From positions 1-58,499 of the forward strand of contig JAKJAQ010000001.1 of the NCBI GenBank assembly GCA_022707425.1: a stretch of DNA of 58,499 bases, given 5' to 3'. Shown here one piece after another: positions 16,861 through 25,776 of this stretch. Source of the stretch: Candidatus Babelota bacterium (GTDB taxonomy: Bacteria > Babelota > Babeliae > Babelales > JACPOV01). The position numbers and the translations under genes are program-made. The notes beneath the pieces were generated by a model, which did no database searches, was not told where the DNA came from, and saw nothing but the letters and a program-made list of their open reading frames with translations. The first letter of the stretch is position 1, and each line of letters starts with the position of its first letter.

Positions 16861-17868
16861 ATGAAAAAAACGCGACGTTTATTATATATTTCTTGGCTGT
16901 ATCGCTACCTGGAAATTCAACTATTTCTCAACCTTGCCTCGCTGCCGCTTCTTATTGGATGGGGTTTACCATTCTCACTTATGACACCGGTTAGCAATCT
17001 TATTTTTAATCCTTTTTTGTTTATAATTTTATTTCTTTCATCACTCATTTTTTTTAGTGAACTTTTTTTTCTACCAAATAGGTGGCTCATATTTTTCTTT
17101 GAACAAATTACCTTGATCTGTAAAAAAATTTTTTCATGGGGTTCTCCTTCGTGGCTTATAGAACTGCCTAATACGCAACCACTCATATTAATTTTTTTTC
17201 CACTCAGTGCGTTATATATATTGCATTCTCGCTTTTTTAATTCACCATTAAAACGAATTATTGGTTTTTCGACAGCGATGATCACACTCATGACACTACT
17301 TATTTTTGTGCAACCGCGAACTTCGATTATTGATACCGTGCAACATAACAAAGGAAATCTGGTTGTACTCCGCGCACACAATCAAACAACTATTATTGAT
17401 CCTGGTTGCATTGGTCAACGCGTTTCGAGTCTCAATTGGGTTGAATATAATCTTATTTCACATCTTATTGCTCACTATGGCACAAGCACCATTGACCACT
17501 TAATTATTCTGCAACCAAATAAATTAGCACTTGAATGCTTGAACAAATTGTGTCAATTAGTTGATGTTAAACAAATCTCTCTTCCCTATTGGACTGGTGA
17601 AACACCAAAACCATTTATGCATCAATTCATGAAATTACGCACAACATTAAACGAGAAACATGCATTATTGACGCGACTTGGTACTCAAAAAAAACAAGTG
17701 CGTTTTGGCAACTCTGCCTGCTTTACAATTGTTCCGGAAACTTCGAAAATTACGTATAAAACAATTAATTATCCAGCATACCATTTTGAAGTAACGGCAC
17801 CTGAAAAAATTATTAAAGGTCAATCGCTCAAAAGTGCAGAAATTGACAACAACGTACCGAGCAATTAA
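16861..17868 (+). CDS. ComEC/Rec2-like membrane protein, reduced
   Basis: 335 residues from the ATG at 16861 (a second ATG at 16849 and a TTG at 16831 are possible). The first half has about five hydrophobic helices and a loop, SLMTPVSNLIFNPF, that resembles the end of the ComEC competence channel domain. The second half (from about residue 155, NLVVLRAHNQTTIIDPG) resembles the start of the ComEC metallo-beta-lactamase-like domain, but no HxHxDH metal motif is visible. ComEC normally has 700 or more residues. This looks like a shortened or degenerate relative, and a role in DNA uptake is doubtful. Confidence 0.5.
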   Translation: MKKTRRLLYISWLYRYLEIQLFLNLASLPLLIGWGLPFSLMTPVSNLIFNPFLFIILFLSSLIFFSELFFLPNRWLIFFFEQITLICKKIFSWGSPSWLIELPNTQPLILIFFPLSALYILHSRFFNSPLKRIIGFSTAMITLMTLLIFVQPRTSIIDTVQHNKGNLVVLRAHNQTTIIDPGCIGQRVSSLNWVEYNLISHLIAHYGTSTIDHLIILQPNKLALECLNKLCQLVDVKQISLPYWTGETPKPFMHQFMKLRTTLNEKHALLTRLGTQKKQVRFGNSACFTIVPETSKITYKTINYPAYHFEVTAPEKIIKGQSLKSAEIDNNVPSN

Positions 17869-17903
17869 GATCCAGATTATCAAACAGAAAAAGGAGCAAG
17901 CAA

Positions 17904-18452
17904 ATGAATGTAGTACATGACAAAAAAGTAGTTTTGATTGTTGCAAGTGAAGGTTACCAACCACTTGAATATGAAATCACAAAAAATGAGCTCGAGGCGG
18001 AGGGCATTGAAGTACTTACTGCCAGTGACCGTGCAGGTGGAGCAGTAGCATCTGACGGCAGCACCACTCCCGTTGATTTGACCATTGATCAACTCAACAT
18101 AGGAAGTTACGATGGTATTTTTTTCATCGGTGGTTCAGGCGCACTTGATTGCCTTGATCATTCAACCAGTTACCATTTAATTGCACAAGCAAAAGATCGT
18201 AAAATACCGTACGGTGCTATTTGTATTTCAACGCGTATTTTGGCAAAAGCTGGCGGATTAACCGGGAAAAAAGCTACCGGTTGGGATGGTGATCATGCGC
18301 TATCAGTCATTTACAAACTCAATGGTGTCACTTATGAAGAAGGCAAGGAAATGGTAACAGACGAATATGTTGTCACTGCATCTGGACCAAAAAGTGCCAA
18401 AGAGTTTGCACAGGGAATTATTCGCCTTCTTACTATCGAAACACTTTCATAA
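17904..18452 (+). CDS. DJ-1/PfpI family protein
   Basis: A 182-residue cytoplasmic protein with the DJ-1/PfpI fold. KKVVLIVASEGYQPLEYE opens the fold, GSYDGIFFIGGSGALD follows, and the nucleophile elbow is YGAICISTRILAKAGGL with the conserved Cys. The residue after Cys is Ile rather than the His common in PfpI proteases. Members act as deglycase/glyoxalase-like enzymes, chaperones or amidases, and the sequence does not decide. AAAAAGGAG lies before the ATG. Confidence 0.88.
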   Translation: MNVVHDKKVVLIVASEGYQPLEYEITKNELEAEGIEVLTASDRAGGAVASDGSTTPVDLTIDQLNIGSYDGIFFIGGSGALDCLDHSTSYHLIAQAKDRKIPYGAICISTRILAKAGGLTGKKATGWDGDHALSVIYKLNGVTYEEGKEMVTDEYVVTASGPKSAKEFAQGIIRLLTIETLS

Positions 18453-18456
18453 AAAG

Positions 18457-19077
18457 TTATCCGATCAAAATTGCACGCGCCGGTGCTGCGTCACTGCCAG
18501 GAATTAAAAGCGGCAAACAGACAAATTGATATGAACCTTCAGCAACAACTGCTAAACGCAATCCTTCAACAATGGTAATCCCTGCCTTAAAAAAAATCGT
18601 ATGCGTTTCATGATGTTGCTGATTTCGCTCAATGCCCAAATAATCAATGCCAATAGTGCGTATTTTTTTTTCGACACAATAAGCAGCAGCCTCTTTGCTT
18701 ATAAAAACAAATTGTGAATCAAAAGGTGCATCACTTGTCAAAAAACTATTGCGTGTTTTAAGCAAAATTCGTTCACCAGAAGATAGTGTGTGTTTTTCAA
18801 GATCAGCTACAGAAATTACCTCGGTCACTTGCGTTAAATCAAGAACGCGGCATGCACCCACTACCGAATTTAAATCGATTTGTTCAATGGCTGCACCATT
18901 TTCAAGAAAATGACTTTGTGCATCAATGTGTGTTCCCGTGTGTGAATGAAAACTGAGGAGCGATTCACGCATGTGGTCAGATTTAAAATTTTTCAGTTGG
19001 CTAATATCTGTCGATTTACGATTTTTGTATTCGGTCATTGATGGGCTGATGGGCCAACTAATATCAATTATGTTCAT
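18457..19077 (-). CDS. Cyclase family protein (kynurenine formamidase-like)
   Basis: 206 residues from the ATG at 19077, which follows AAGGGATG. The metal-binding motif of the family is visible as HSHTGTHIDAQSHF near residue 51 (usual form HxGTHxDxPxH, here with Ala for Pro), and the N-terminus MNIIDISWPISPSM is typical. Members hydrolyse N-formylkynurenine or related amides with Zn or Mn. No tryptophan-degradation genes are nearby, so the substrate is unknown. It starts 13 bases after murE, so the two are probably cotranscribed. Confidence 0.85.
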   Translation of the reverse strand: MNIIDISWPISPSMTEYKNRKSTDISQLKNFKSDHMRESLLSFHSHTGTHIDAQSHFLENGAAIEQIDLNSVVGACRVLDLTQVTEVISVADLEKHTLSSGERILLKTRNSFLTSDAPFDSQFVFISKEAAAYCVEKKIRTIGIDYLGIERNQQHHETHTIFFKAGITIVEGLRLAVVAEGSYQFVCLPLLIPGSDAAPARAILIG

Positions 19078-19090
19078 GGCATCCCTTTTT

Positions 19091-20506
19091 TTAAAACGAT
19101 TGCACAATTTCTCGCTCACTAAAATGAGTTTTTACCCCATTGACCAGTTCATATTCATCAGGACCTTTGCCAAGTAATGCAATAATTGCCCCTTTTTTAG
19201 AAATTGAATAGGCATAACGAATTGCTTCTTCGCGATCACTAATCACACATACTTTGTATTTATTTTTTGCGTCAACACCAAGCACAATTGCATCAATAAT
19301 TACTGATAACACTTCTGTGCGTGGATTATCTGAAGTAATAATCGTAAAATCTCCATAGTGCGATGCTAATGCTCCCATAATGGGACGTTTTGTTTTGTCA
19401 CGATCACCACCCGCTCCAAAAACAACAATGAGTTGATCAGTAAGCGAACGCAATGTTGACAACACTGCATCGAAAGAAGAAGGATTGTGCGCTTTATCAA
19501 TAACACACCGTGCACCATTTGGTAACTGATACAGTTCCAATCGCCCGGGAACACCGGTAAATGTTTTACTCGCTTGTGCGAGCGTTGAAAGATCAATACC
19601 CAGTGCATGCGCAAGCGAAATTGCTGCAATAGCATTGTATGCATTAAATGCACCAATTAATGTGGGAAATTGTACTCTCGTTTCATTCACCGTAAGATTA
19701 ATCCCATTCCAATCGCACGAATTGAGTGTTGTTTGCAAAAACGAATTTGGTTTATTAAGCGCGAAAAAATGAGCTTGCGGCAACAAAGCATGAATTTTTT
19801 CAAACGATTGATCATCTGCATTAATAAAAATTGGGCTATTTTTTTTTGTTTGTGAAAACAAACGGCACTTTGCATTAAAATATGATTCTTGATCTTCATA
19901 AAATTCTGCATGTTCAGCTGAAAAATTGGTAAAAATAGCACCATCGAATTCAAGACCAAAGGTACGATCAAGTGAAATTGCTTGTGCAGCAACTTCCATC
20001 ACTACATATTCAACAGCACGTTTTTTACAGGCATCAAAAAATAGATGTAAGTAATCGGGATGTTGTGTTGTTAATTCCGTTGGTAAAATCTCTTCATTAA
20101 TTTGATTGTGCACTGAACTTAACAGTGCAACTTTTTTTCCTGCTGCACGTAAATAATGTGCGAGCAAAAAACAAGTAGTTGTTTTTCCCTTTGTGCCAGT
20201 CACCCCAATAATTTTTAATGTTCGTGCGGGATAACTAACTGCATGCGCACTTAATTGTGCCAAGGCGCGGCGCGTATTTTCAACTTTTAATAACAATACT
20301 TTGTGTTCTTCAATTTTTTTTTGTGTAGCAACCGAAAGTTCTGCTAATTGATCTATGACAACAATTGAAGCACCACGATCAATGGCACTCTCAATATAAT
20401 GAATGCCATTTTCTTTTTTTCCGTGTACTGCAACAAAAACTGAACCTTGTTTGACCCGGTCAGTATGACAACAAACCGGATAGTACGCGGGAATACATTC
20501 CTCCAT
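19091..20506 (-). CDS. murE: UDP-MurNAc-tripeptide synthetase (meso-DAP type)
   Basis: Adds the third amino acid to the peptidoglycan precursor. 471 residues: an N-terminal Mur domain, the ATP loop GVTGTKGKTTTCFLLAHYL near residue 110, the central KAHNPSSFDAVL block, and DNPRTE in the C-terminal domain. DNPR is the determinant for meso-diaminopimelate. Peptidoglycan synthesis is therefore retained. The ATG at 20506 follows AAAGG. Confidence 0.95.
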   Translation of the reverse strand: MEECIPAYYPVCCHTDRVKQGSVFVAVHGKKENGIHYIESAIDRGASIVVIDQLAELSVATQKKIEEHKVLLLKVENTRRALAQLSAHAVSYPARTLKIIGVTGTKGKTTTCFLLAHYLRAAGKKVALLSSVHNQINEEILPTELTTQHPDYLHLFFDACKKRAVEYVVMEVAAQAISLDRTFGLEFDGAIFTNFSAEHAEFYEDQESYFNAKCRLFSQTKKNSPIFINADDQSFEKIHALLPQAHFFALNKPNSFLQTTLNSCDWNGINLTVNETRVQFPTLIGAFNAYNAIAAISLAHALGIDLSTLAQASKTFTGVPGRLELYQLPNGARCVIDKAHNPSSFDAVLSTLRSLTDQLIVVFGAGGDRDKTKRPIMGALASHYGDFTIITSDNPRTEVLSVIIDAIVLGVDAKNKYKVCVISDREEAIRYAYSISKKGAIIALLGKGPDEYELVNGVKTHFSEREIVQSF

Positions 20507-20526
20507 AAATTACCTTTCACATTTTT

Positions 20527-21837
20527 TCAATCAACAGATTTTGCAATAAGTGGCAGGAGCCACAGTATACCACACAGATTCAAAATGAGCAGACCGGCAT
20601 TTGCGATATCAACTAAATGCCATACCACTTCAACTGCACCAAGTGCCCCGGCAAAAGCCATGCAACAATAAATAAGCCGGAATGCAAACTCAAAGCGGCC
20701 TGCTGTCAAAAAAAGCCAACATGCATTTGCTACATATGAATATGAAACGAGTACACCAAGCCCAAAAATAATCGACAAAAAGGTAACCAGCAATCCACCA
20801 AAAGAACCAAATACGGTTTCATAGGCAGCAATCGTAAGTGCTAAACTTGTCTGCCCAGTGGAAAGTACACCAGTGGCAACAATCATGAGAACAACCAAAA
20901 AACAAACTAAATTTGCTGAAATAAAAACACTCAACATTGAAATGAGCGCGCTTTTTTTTGATTCATGTGAGTTAGTACCACCAAAAAAAACGGCCGCTGA
21001 ACCAAGCCCAGCCTCGGACGCATTAATTGACCGAGAAAAACCATAACGCATTGCTTGTTGCACCCCGAACCATGCACAACCAGTTGCAAAAGAACGTGTA
21101 CAAAAAGCACTGTTAAAAATTGTGTACAAAGCTGGCACCAGCGCTTGATAATGATAACCAAGCACTATAATTGCAGAACCAAAAAACAGAATTACTTTGA
21201 GTGGTACAATCGCGTCAGATATTTGCACAATGCGATGCGCACCGCCCCATACAACATAAGCAGTAAATAAAAAAAGCACGATCGCTACAAAAAATGCTGA
21301 AACACCAAATAAATGCATGCACCCAATGCACATTGAATTTGATTGCATACCAGCGCTCGCTGCAAATCCTAAAAAAAGCAAAAAAAATGCATACAATGTA
21401 GCAAAAAATTTTCCGGCTGGTAGCTCTTGCAAATAAATCATTGGCCCACCAAGTCGCATGGTATGTGTTTTCTTTGATAGAAAATGTGTTCCTAAAAAAA
21501 CTTCCGCAAATCTGAGTGCCATACTTAACAATCCAAGCACAAACACCCACACAGCCACCCCGGGTCCTCCTGCATATACTGCTGTTGCCATTCCTGCTAA
21601 GCTACCATTACCCAAACTGATACTGAGCGTATTCAGTAACGCTTCAAAAGGGCTCATATCTCCTTTTGTTTTTAACATTTCAGGTTTGACAGTTAGTCTT
21701 ATTGCTTGTGCAAATGAACGGAACTGAACAAAACGAAAACAGACCGTACAAATAATTGAGACCACCAGAACAAACAGTACTAGTGGCCAACCCCATACAC
21801 TATTAGCTATTACCGTAATTAATCTACCGATACTCAT
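20527..21837 (-). CDS. Sodium:alanine symporter (AGCS family)
   Basis: A 436-residue inner-membrane transporter with 10-11 helices. AGCS hallmarks are the TLSISLGNGSLAGMATAVYAGGPGVAVW region and SINASEAGLGSAA. It should import alanine or glycine with Na+. The ATG at 21837 follows AAGGAGAG. It precedes murE by about 20 bases on the same strand, so amino-acid uptake may be cotranscribed with wall synthesis. Confidence 0.9.
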   Translation of the reverse strand: MSIGRLITVIANSVWGWPLVLFVLVVSIICTVCFRFVQFRSFAQAIRLTVKPEMLKTKGDMSPFEALLNTLSISLGNGSLAGMATAVYAGGPGVAVWVFVLGLLSMALRFAEVFLGTHFLSKKTHTMRLGGPMIYLQELPAGKFFATLYAFFLLFLGFAASAGMQSNSMCIGCMHLFGVSAFFVAIVLFLFTAYVVWGGAHRIVQISDAIVPLKVILFFGSAIIVLGYHYQALVPALYTIFNSAFCTRSFATGCAWFGVQQAMRYGFSRSINASEAGLGSAAVFFGGTNSHESKKSALISMLSVFISANLVCFLVVLMIVATGVLSTGQTSLALTIAAYETVFGSFGGLLVTFLSIIFGLGVLVSYSYVANACWLFLTAGRFEFAFRLIYCCMAFAGALGAVEVVWHLVDIANAGLLILNLCGILWLLPLIAKSVD

Positions 21838-21937
21838 TTTTTCTCTCCTTGTAGTTCATAGCGAGACGGTGTACCCTATCAAAAAAAAGGAGTCTATACC
21901 TGAACTACATTTTAAGCTACAAAGAATATAATTTATC

Positions 21938-22363
21938 ATGAAACTACTCGCACTCGATCTTGGTGATCAATGGACCGGTCTTGCATTATCAGATATCCTT
22001 TATCTAACGGCGCGACCGCACAAAACAGTGCCTACTCACGCCCTCCAATCAACGTTACAAGAAATTATTGCTAGCGAAAAAATAAAAACCATTATTATTG
22101 GTTTACCTATTACCTTGCGCGGCACCGAAAGTGCACAAACCAATAAAGTTCAGTCTATGAAAAAAAATCTTGAGCAACAATTTCCAGCCATTTCATGGAT
22201 TTTATGGGATGAGCGCTTGACTAGTAAACAAGCAACTTCACTTAAAAAAACACGAACTAAGGAAGAAAAATTGCGTAGTCATGCGATTGCAGCAGCTTTT
22301 ATTTTGCAATCTTATCTTGATTATTTGCAATATCAAAAAAATATTGCAAAAGAGAGTACGTAA
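21938..22363 (+). CDS. ruvX: RuvX/YqgF-type Holliday junction resolvase or pre-16S rRNA nuclease
   Basis: 141 residues with an RNase H-like fold. The N-terminus MKLLALDLGDQWTGLALSD carries the first catalytic Asp. IKTIIIGLPITLRGTESAQ, WDERLTSKQA and a C-terminal SHAIAAAFILQSYLD helix match YqgF. The family processes the 5' end of 16S rRNA and has been proposed to resolve Holliday junctions. Confidence 0.92.
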   Translation: MKLLALDLGDQWTGLALSDILYLTARPHKTVPTHALQSTLQEIIASEKIKTIIIGLPITLRGTESAQTNKVQSMKKNLEQQFPAISWILWDERLTSKQATSLKKTRTKEEKLRSHAIAAAFILQSYLDYLQYQKNIAKEST

Positions 22364-22445
22364 AATAGTCAAATTTTATTGCTCATGTGTTATACTTAAA
22401 AAAAAGGAAGAGTTGTCAGATTGCTACGGAGAGGGAGGTAGTATT

Positions 22446-22628
22446 ATGAGGTGCAAAAAATGTGCAGGGCTCATGGTCTTGCAATCTTTTTTTGATCATT
22501 TTTTAAATTTTGAAGGTTGGAAATGCTTAAATTGCGGGAAAGTAATCGCAAAGAAAGAAAAAACCATTGAATATGACGCATTTAGCATTTTCCATCAACA
22601 ACAAAAGTGTAAAAACAGAAATAAATAA
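22446..22628 (+). CDS. Small zinc-ribbon protein
   Basis: 60 residues with two knuckles, CKKCAG at residues 3-6 and CLNCGK near 32-35, forming a single zinc ribbon. The ATG at 22446 has a very strong site (GAGAGGGAGG) upstream. Its stop overlaps the tsaB start by one base (TAATG). It could bind nucleic acid or be a small regulator; function unknown. Confidence 0.75.
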   Translation: MRCKKCAGLMVLQSFFDHFLNFEGWKCLNCGKVIAKKEKTIEYDAFSIFHQQQKCKNRNK

Positions 22629-23308
22629 TGAAAACGTATTTTCTTATCGCGCAAGCAACGTACGATCACGTTGAAATTGGTCTTTTCAACAAATCAACAC
22701 TCATTGCGCAACAAGCGCTTGAAAAATCGAGCGCAAATAAATTACTTGTGCAAACGATTGATAATTTATTAGCAGATAACAATATCTCAGTAAGCCACCT
22801 TTCGTTCATCGCCGTCAACAAAGGCCCTGCACCATTTACCACTTTGCGGGTTGTATTGGCAACCATCAATGGCATTTCATTTGCTTCCGGTATTAAACTT
22901 ATTGGCATTGATGGATTGCGCGCTTTTGCTCTTGAATTTGAAGATAAAAGATGGCCTTACACTGCTTATCTTCTCAATGCATTTAACAATGATGTGTATT
23001 ATGCATTGCAACAACCACATGTTCCATTGCAAATAGGATGTGGCAACATTAATCAATTACTTACCTCATTTGATTCTTCCAAAGAATATGAATGGCGATT
23101 TTGCGGCAATGGCGCTTCACTTCATGCACAAACTATAGCGTCACATATTAAAAAAAATTTCTTTCCTGAGCCAATAGTCAACCAGTGCTCACTTGAATTT
23201 CTTGCACAGCAAGCATTAATCATGTATGAAAATAGCGAATTTTCTGATCACCAAGCTTTGCCACTTTATTTAAAAGAAACTGCTTACAAAAAAGCAGTTC
23301 AACAATAA
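22628..23308 (+). CDS. tsaB: tRNA threonylcarbamoyladenosine biosynthesis protein TsaB
   Basis: 226 residues, ASKHA fold. It supports the t6A37 modification with TsaD, TsaC and TsaE. The block AVNKGPAPFTTLRVVLATINGISFASGIKLIGID matches the TsaB signature (GPGSFTGLRIG... in typical members), with the Ser and Gly positions altered. The C-terminal half is weakly conserved, as usual. Translation is probably coupled to the zinc-ribbon gene. Confidence 0.88.
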   Translation: MKTYFLIAQATYDHVEIGLFNKSTLIAQQALEKSSANKLLVQTIDNLLADNNISVSHLSFIAVNKGPAPFTTLRVVLATINGISFASGIKLIGIDGLRAFALEFEDKRWPYTAYLLNAFNNDVYYALQQPHVPLQIGCGNINQLLTSFDSSKEYEWRFCGNGASLHAQTIASHIKKNFFPEPIVNQCSLEFLAQQALIMYENSEFSDHQALPLYLKETAYKKAVQQ

Positions 23309-23392
23309 GTGACATTATTGATTTTAAACAAATAAGCCCATTATGTTATTTGATAATGTCTAGTAACATTTTTTAACAATGGGAATAGAGCT

Positions 23393-23596
23393 ATGTTTAA
23401 TGAATTGATGACACACTTGACCGATTATTTTTCTTCGCACGTTATTTTGGCCAATGCGATACACTTTGCAGGTGGATTTGGTCTCGCAATTATCTTGCAA
23501 CATTATCTTAAAGGAAAAGAATTTTTACCAGTGCAGGTTGGCTGGATCTTAATTGCAATTTCAGTAACTGTGCACCTTATGGCATTGATGAGCTAA
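23393..23596 (+). CDS. Small membrane protein, paralogue of the next gene
   Basis: 67 residues with two hydrophobic helices, HVILANAIHFAGGFGLAIIL and VGWILIAISVTVHLMALM. The C-terminal pattern VGWIL...HLMALM recurs in the downstream frameshifted gene. Function unknown. Confidence 0.65.
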   Translation: MFNELMTHLTDYFSSHVILANAIHFAGGFGLAIILQHYLKGKEFLPVQVGWILIAISVTVHLMALMS

Positions 23597-23621
23597 CGTT
23601 AAAAAAAATAACTGTATTGCT

Positions 23622-23877
23622 ATGAAAAAACTACTAACGCGCTATATTTTTGATCTCATAATAAGTACATTTTTTTCGCGTCATTACAAAAATGCTCGTG
23701 CATTTTATCAAGATCGTCCAGCGCTGGCATTAATCACTCATTGGGTGGAAGGGTTTTTGCATGGCATTACTATTGCAGCATTATTTTCAGGGTACCTCTT
23801 TTTTAACACCAGCTGTTGGCTGGATATTGGTTTGCATACCAATCGGTTTGCACCTTATTGCGCTTATTAAAAAATAA
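23622..23877 (+). pseudogene. Small membrane protein gene interrupted by a frameshift
   Basis: The frame from the ATG at 23622 runs 82 residues and ends at 23870 with an unlikely tail rich in Cys, His and Asn. A shift of -1 at the six-T run (23799-23804) instead gives FLTPAVGWILVCIPIGLHLI, ending at the TAA at 23875-23877. That tail matches the C-terminus of the preceding gene (VGWIL...HLMALM). The original product was therefore about 85 residues with two helices. A true mutation, a sequencing error in the homopolymer, or slippage would all give this picture. Confidence 0.7.
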
Positions 23878-23880
23878 TTG

Positions 23881-24642
23881 CTAGTGATCGGTTGCCGGAA
23901 CTTCGGTTTGCATTGGACCTTCTGAAAGTCCACGAATAAATTGATAAATATAGGGATTGTCTGATTCCCATACGGTTTTTGCACTGCCAAAATAGCGAAT
24001 TTGGCCATCATGCAATAATGCAACATTGTCCGCATATTTGAAAATTTCAACATCATGAGAAATTACTACCGAAGTAATTGAAAGCCGCTGTTGCATATCA
24101 TACATTAATTCATGAATGAGGCGCGCCGTAATTGGATCTAATCCTGTTGTTGGTTCATCATACAAAATAATCTGCGGTTTGGTGACCAATGTACGCGCTA
24201 AACCGACCCGTTTTTTCATACCGCCAGAAAGTTCTGATGGATATTTATAAAGAACATCTTGAGAAAGATTAACCAAGCTTAATTTTTCTTTTACAATAGG
24301 CAACACTTGTTCAGGTTTAATGCCCTGTTCAAGCAATGTAATGCCAATATTTTCAAATACGTTCAATGAGTCAAGTAACGCTGCAAATTGAAAAACATAA
24401 CCAAATGTTTTAAAAACTATTTCCAGTTCTTCATCTGATATTTTGGTAATATCTTTGCCATTTACAATAATAGAACCGGATGTTGGTCGAATGAGACCAA
24501 CTATCTGCTTGAGAAGGACCGATTTTCCCTCACCTGAACGTCCAACAATGCAAGTCATTTGATGGTCAGGAATTGTTAAATTGACACCTTTGGTTACCCA
24601 GTGGCCATTAAAGTCTTTGCGTAAATCGACAATCTCGATCAT
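23881..24642 (-). CDS. mlaF: Mla-type lipid-transport ABC ATPase
   Basis: A 253-residue ATPase. Walker A GRSGEGKSVLLK is near residue 34, followed by the Q-loop FQFAALLDSLNVFENI, signature LSGGMKKRVGLART, Walker B IILYDEPTTGLDP and an H-loop at SHD. GMKKR in the signature and the SLNVFENI block are typical of MlaF/Ttg2A. It powers phospholipid traffic between inner and outer membranes. Its stop faces the frameshifted gene with a 3-base gap; mlaE lies 13 bases upstream. Confidence 0.92.
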   Translation of the reverse strand: MIEIVDLRKDFNGHWVTKGVNLTIPDHQMTCIVGRSGEGKSVLLKQIVGLIRPTSGSIIVNGKDITKISDEELEIVFKTFGYVFQFAALLDSLNVFENIGITLLEQGIKPEQVLPIVKEKLSLVNLSQDVLYKYPSELSGGMKKRVGLARTLVTKPQIILYDEPTTGLDPITARLIHELMYDMQQRLSITSVVISHDVEIFKYADNVALLHDGQIRYFGSAKTVWESDNPYIYQFIRGLSEGPMQTEVPATDH

Positions 24643-24655
24643 GGCGCCCTTTATT

Positions 24656-25429
24656 TCAAAATAAAAATGCGGTTAAGAAATAGTTGGCAATCAAAATCAT
24701 AATTGATGAAATGACAACGCTTTGCGTTGTTGAACGTCCAACACCGCGCGCACCACCAACTGTTTTATATCCTTTGTATGCACCAACCCACGACAAAATA
24801 AGTCCAAAGACTCCTGCTTTGAATAATCCTTTAGTGACATCGGAAAATTCAACATACCGTTGTATGCCAGTAATATATTGTTCGCCATTTAAACCAAGTA
24901 CATACACAGCAATGAGGTAGCCACCAATAACCCCAAAAAGTGTCGCAAACAATGAAAGAAAAGGCAAAATGAGTGTACTTGCAACAATGCGTGGAACTAC
25001 CAAATACTGCCACGTATTAATGCACAGTGTTCGTAACGCATCAATTTGTTCAGTAATGCGCATGGTACCAATCTCTGCAGCAATTGCCGAACCGGCACGG
25101 CCAGTTACCATTAATCCAGTAAGAACGGGTCCCAATTCACGCGCAAGCGCCAATGCAACTACCGGGCCAATGAATTCCTGGCCACCAAAACGCTTAAAAC
25201 CAATATAACTTTGAAATGCAAGCACCGCTCCAGCAAAAGTGCCAGTTAATAATACAATACTGAGCGAATCAACACCTAAAGTTTGCATAAGTGCAAATGT
25301 TTTGCTCACTTTTAGGCGCGTGGTAAACATGGTTTTAATAGAAATTAAAAGAAATATGACAAACGATCCAAACCGATTGCATAAATTGAGTACATAACGA
25401 CCAATATCATCAATAAAGCGTATGCCCAT
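24656..25429 (-). CDS. mlaE: Mla-type lipid-transport permease
   Basis: A 257-residue permease with 5-6 helices. GTFAGAVLAFQSYIGFKRFG, ALARELGPVLTGLMVTGRAGSAIAAEIGTMRITEQIDAL and the EQIDALRTL block are the MlaE signature. It partners the ATPase immediately downstream. No mlaD-like (MCE) substrate-binding gene lies next to the pair. Confidence 0.93.
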   Translation of the reverse strand: MGIRFIDDIGRYVLNLCNRFGSFVIFLLISIKTMFTTRLKVSKTFALMQTLGVDSLSIVLLTGTFAGAVLAFQSYIGFKRFGGQEFIGPVVALALARELGPVLTGLMVTGRAGSAIAAEIGTMRITEQIDALRTLCINTWQYLVVPRIVASTLILPFLSLFATLFGVIGGYLIAVYVLGLNGEQYITGIQRYVEFSDVTKGLFKAGVFGLILSWVGAYKGYKTVGGARGVGRSTTQSVVISSIMILIANYFLTAFLF

Positions 25430-25456
25430 CAGACTTTCTACTTCCTTTTAGCACAA

Positions 25457-25753
25457 TTATACCGTTGGTTTTTTCCACACTACCGATTGTGTTTGTTGCT
25501 CAAGATAGCGCGAAGAACGATAATTTGATGTTTTCATAATTGAAAGCGCGAGTGAACCACCCATAAAAAGCGCTCCTAACACCCATGTAATTTTTTGAAA
25601 CAGATCTTGACCGCCAGATCCACCAAACAATAACTGCGCACCGCCACCCAAGTTACCAAGCCCCATGCTCCCCTTGCCTTTTTGCAACAAAATGAGCAAA
25701 AGCAAGAATAAACATAACAAAAAATAAAAGGTGACAAGCAATCCAAAAATCAT
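25457..25753 (-). CDS. secG: Protein translocase subunit SecG
   Basis: 98 residues from the ATG at 25753, which has GGGAGTG upstream. Two helices flank LLQKGKGSMGLGNLGGGAQLLFGG, the SecG hallmark (QxgkGa...G.g.a..lFG). It is part of SecYEG. A longer in-frame reading from 25870 would run back into tpiA and is rejected. Confidence 0.9.
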   Translation of the reverse strand: MIFGLLVTFYFLLCLFLLLLILLQKGKGSMGLGNLGGGAQLLFGGSGGQDLFQKITWVLGALFMGGSLALSIMKTSNYRSSRYLEQQTQSVVWKKPTV

Positions 25754-25776
25754 AAGCACTCCCGTGTATAATACCG

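Noticed and set aside
23796-23807. Programmed -1 frameshift site
   Set aside because: The T6 run does not form a standard slippery heptamer in the zero frame and no downstream pseudoknot was seen; mutation or sequencing error is simpler.
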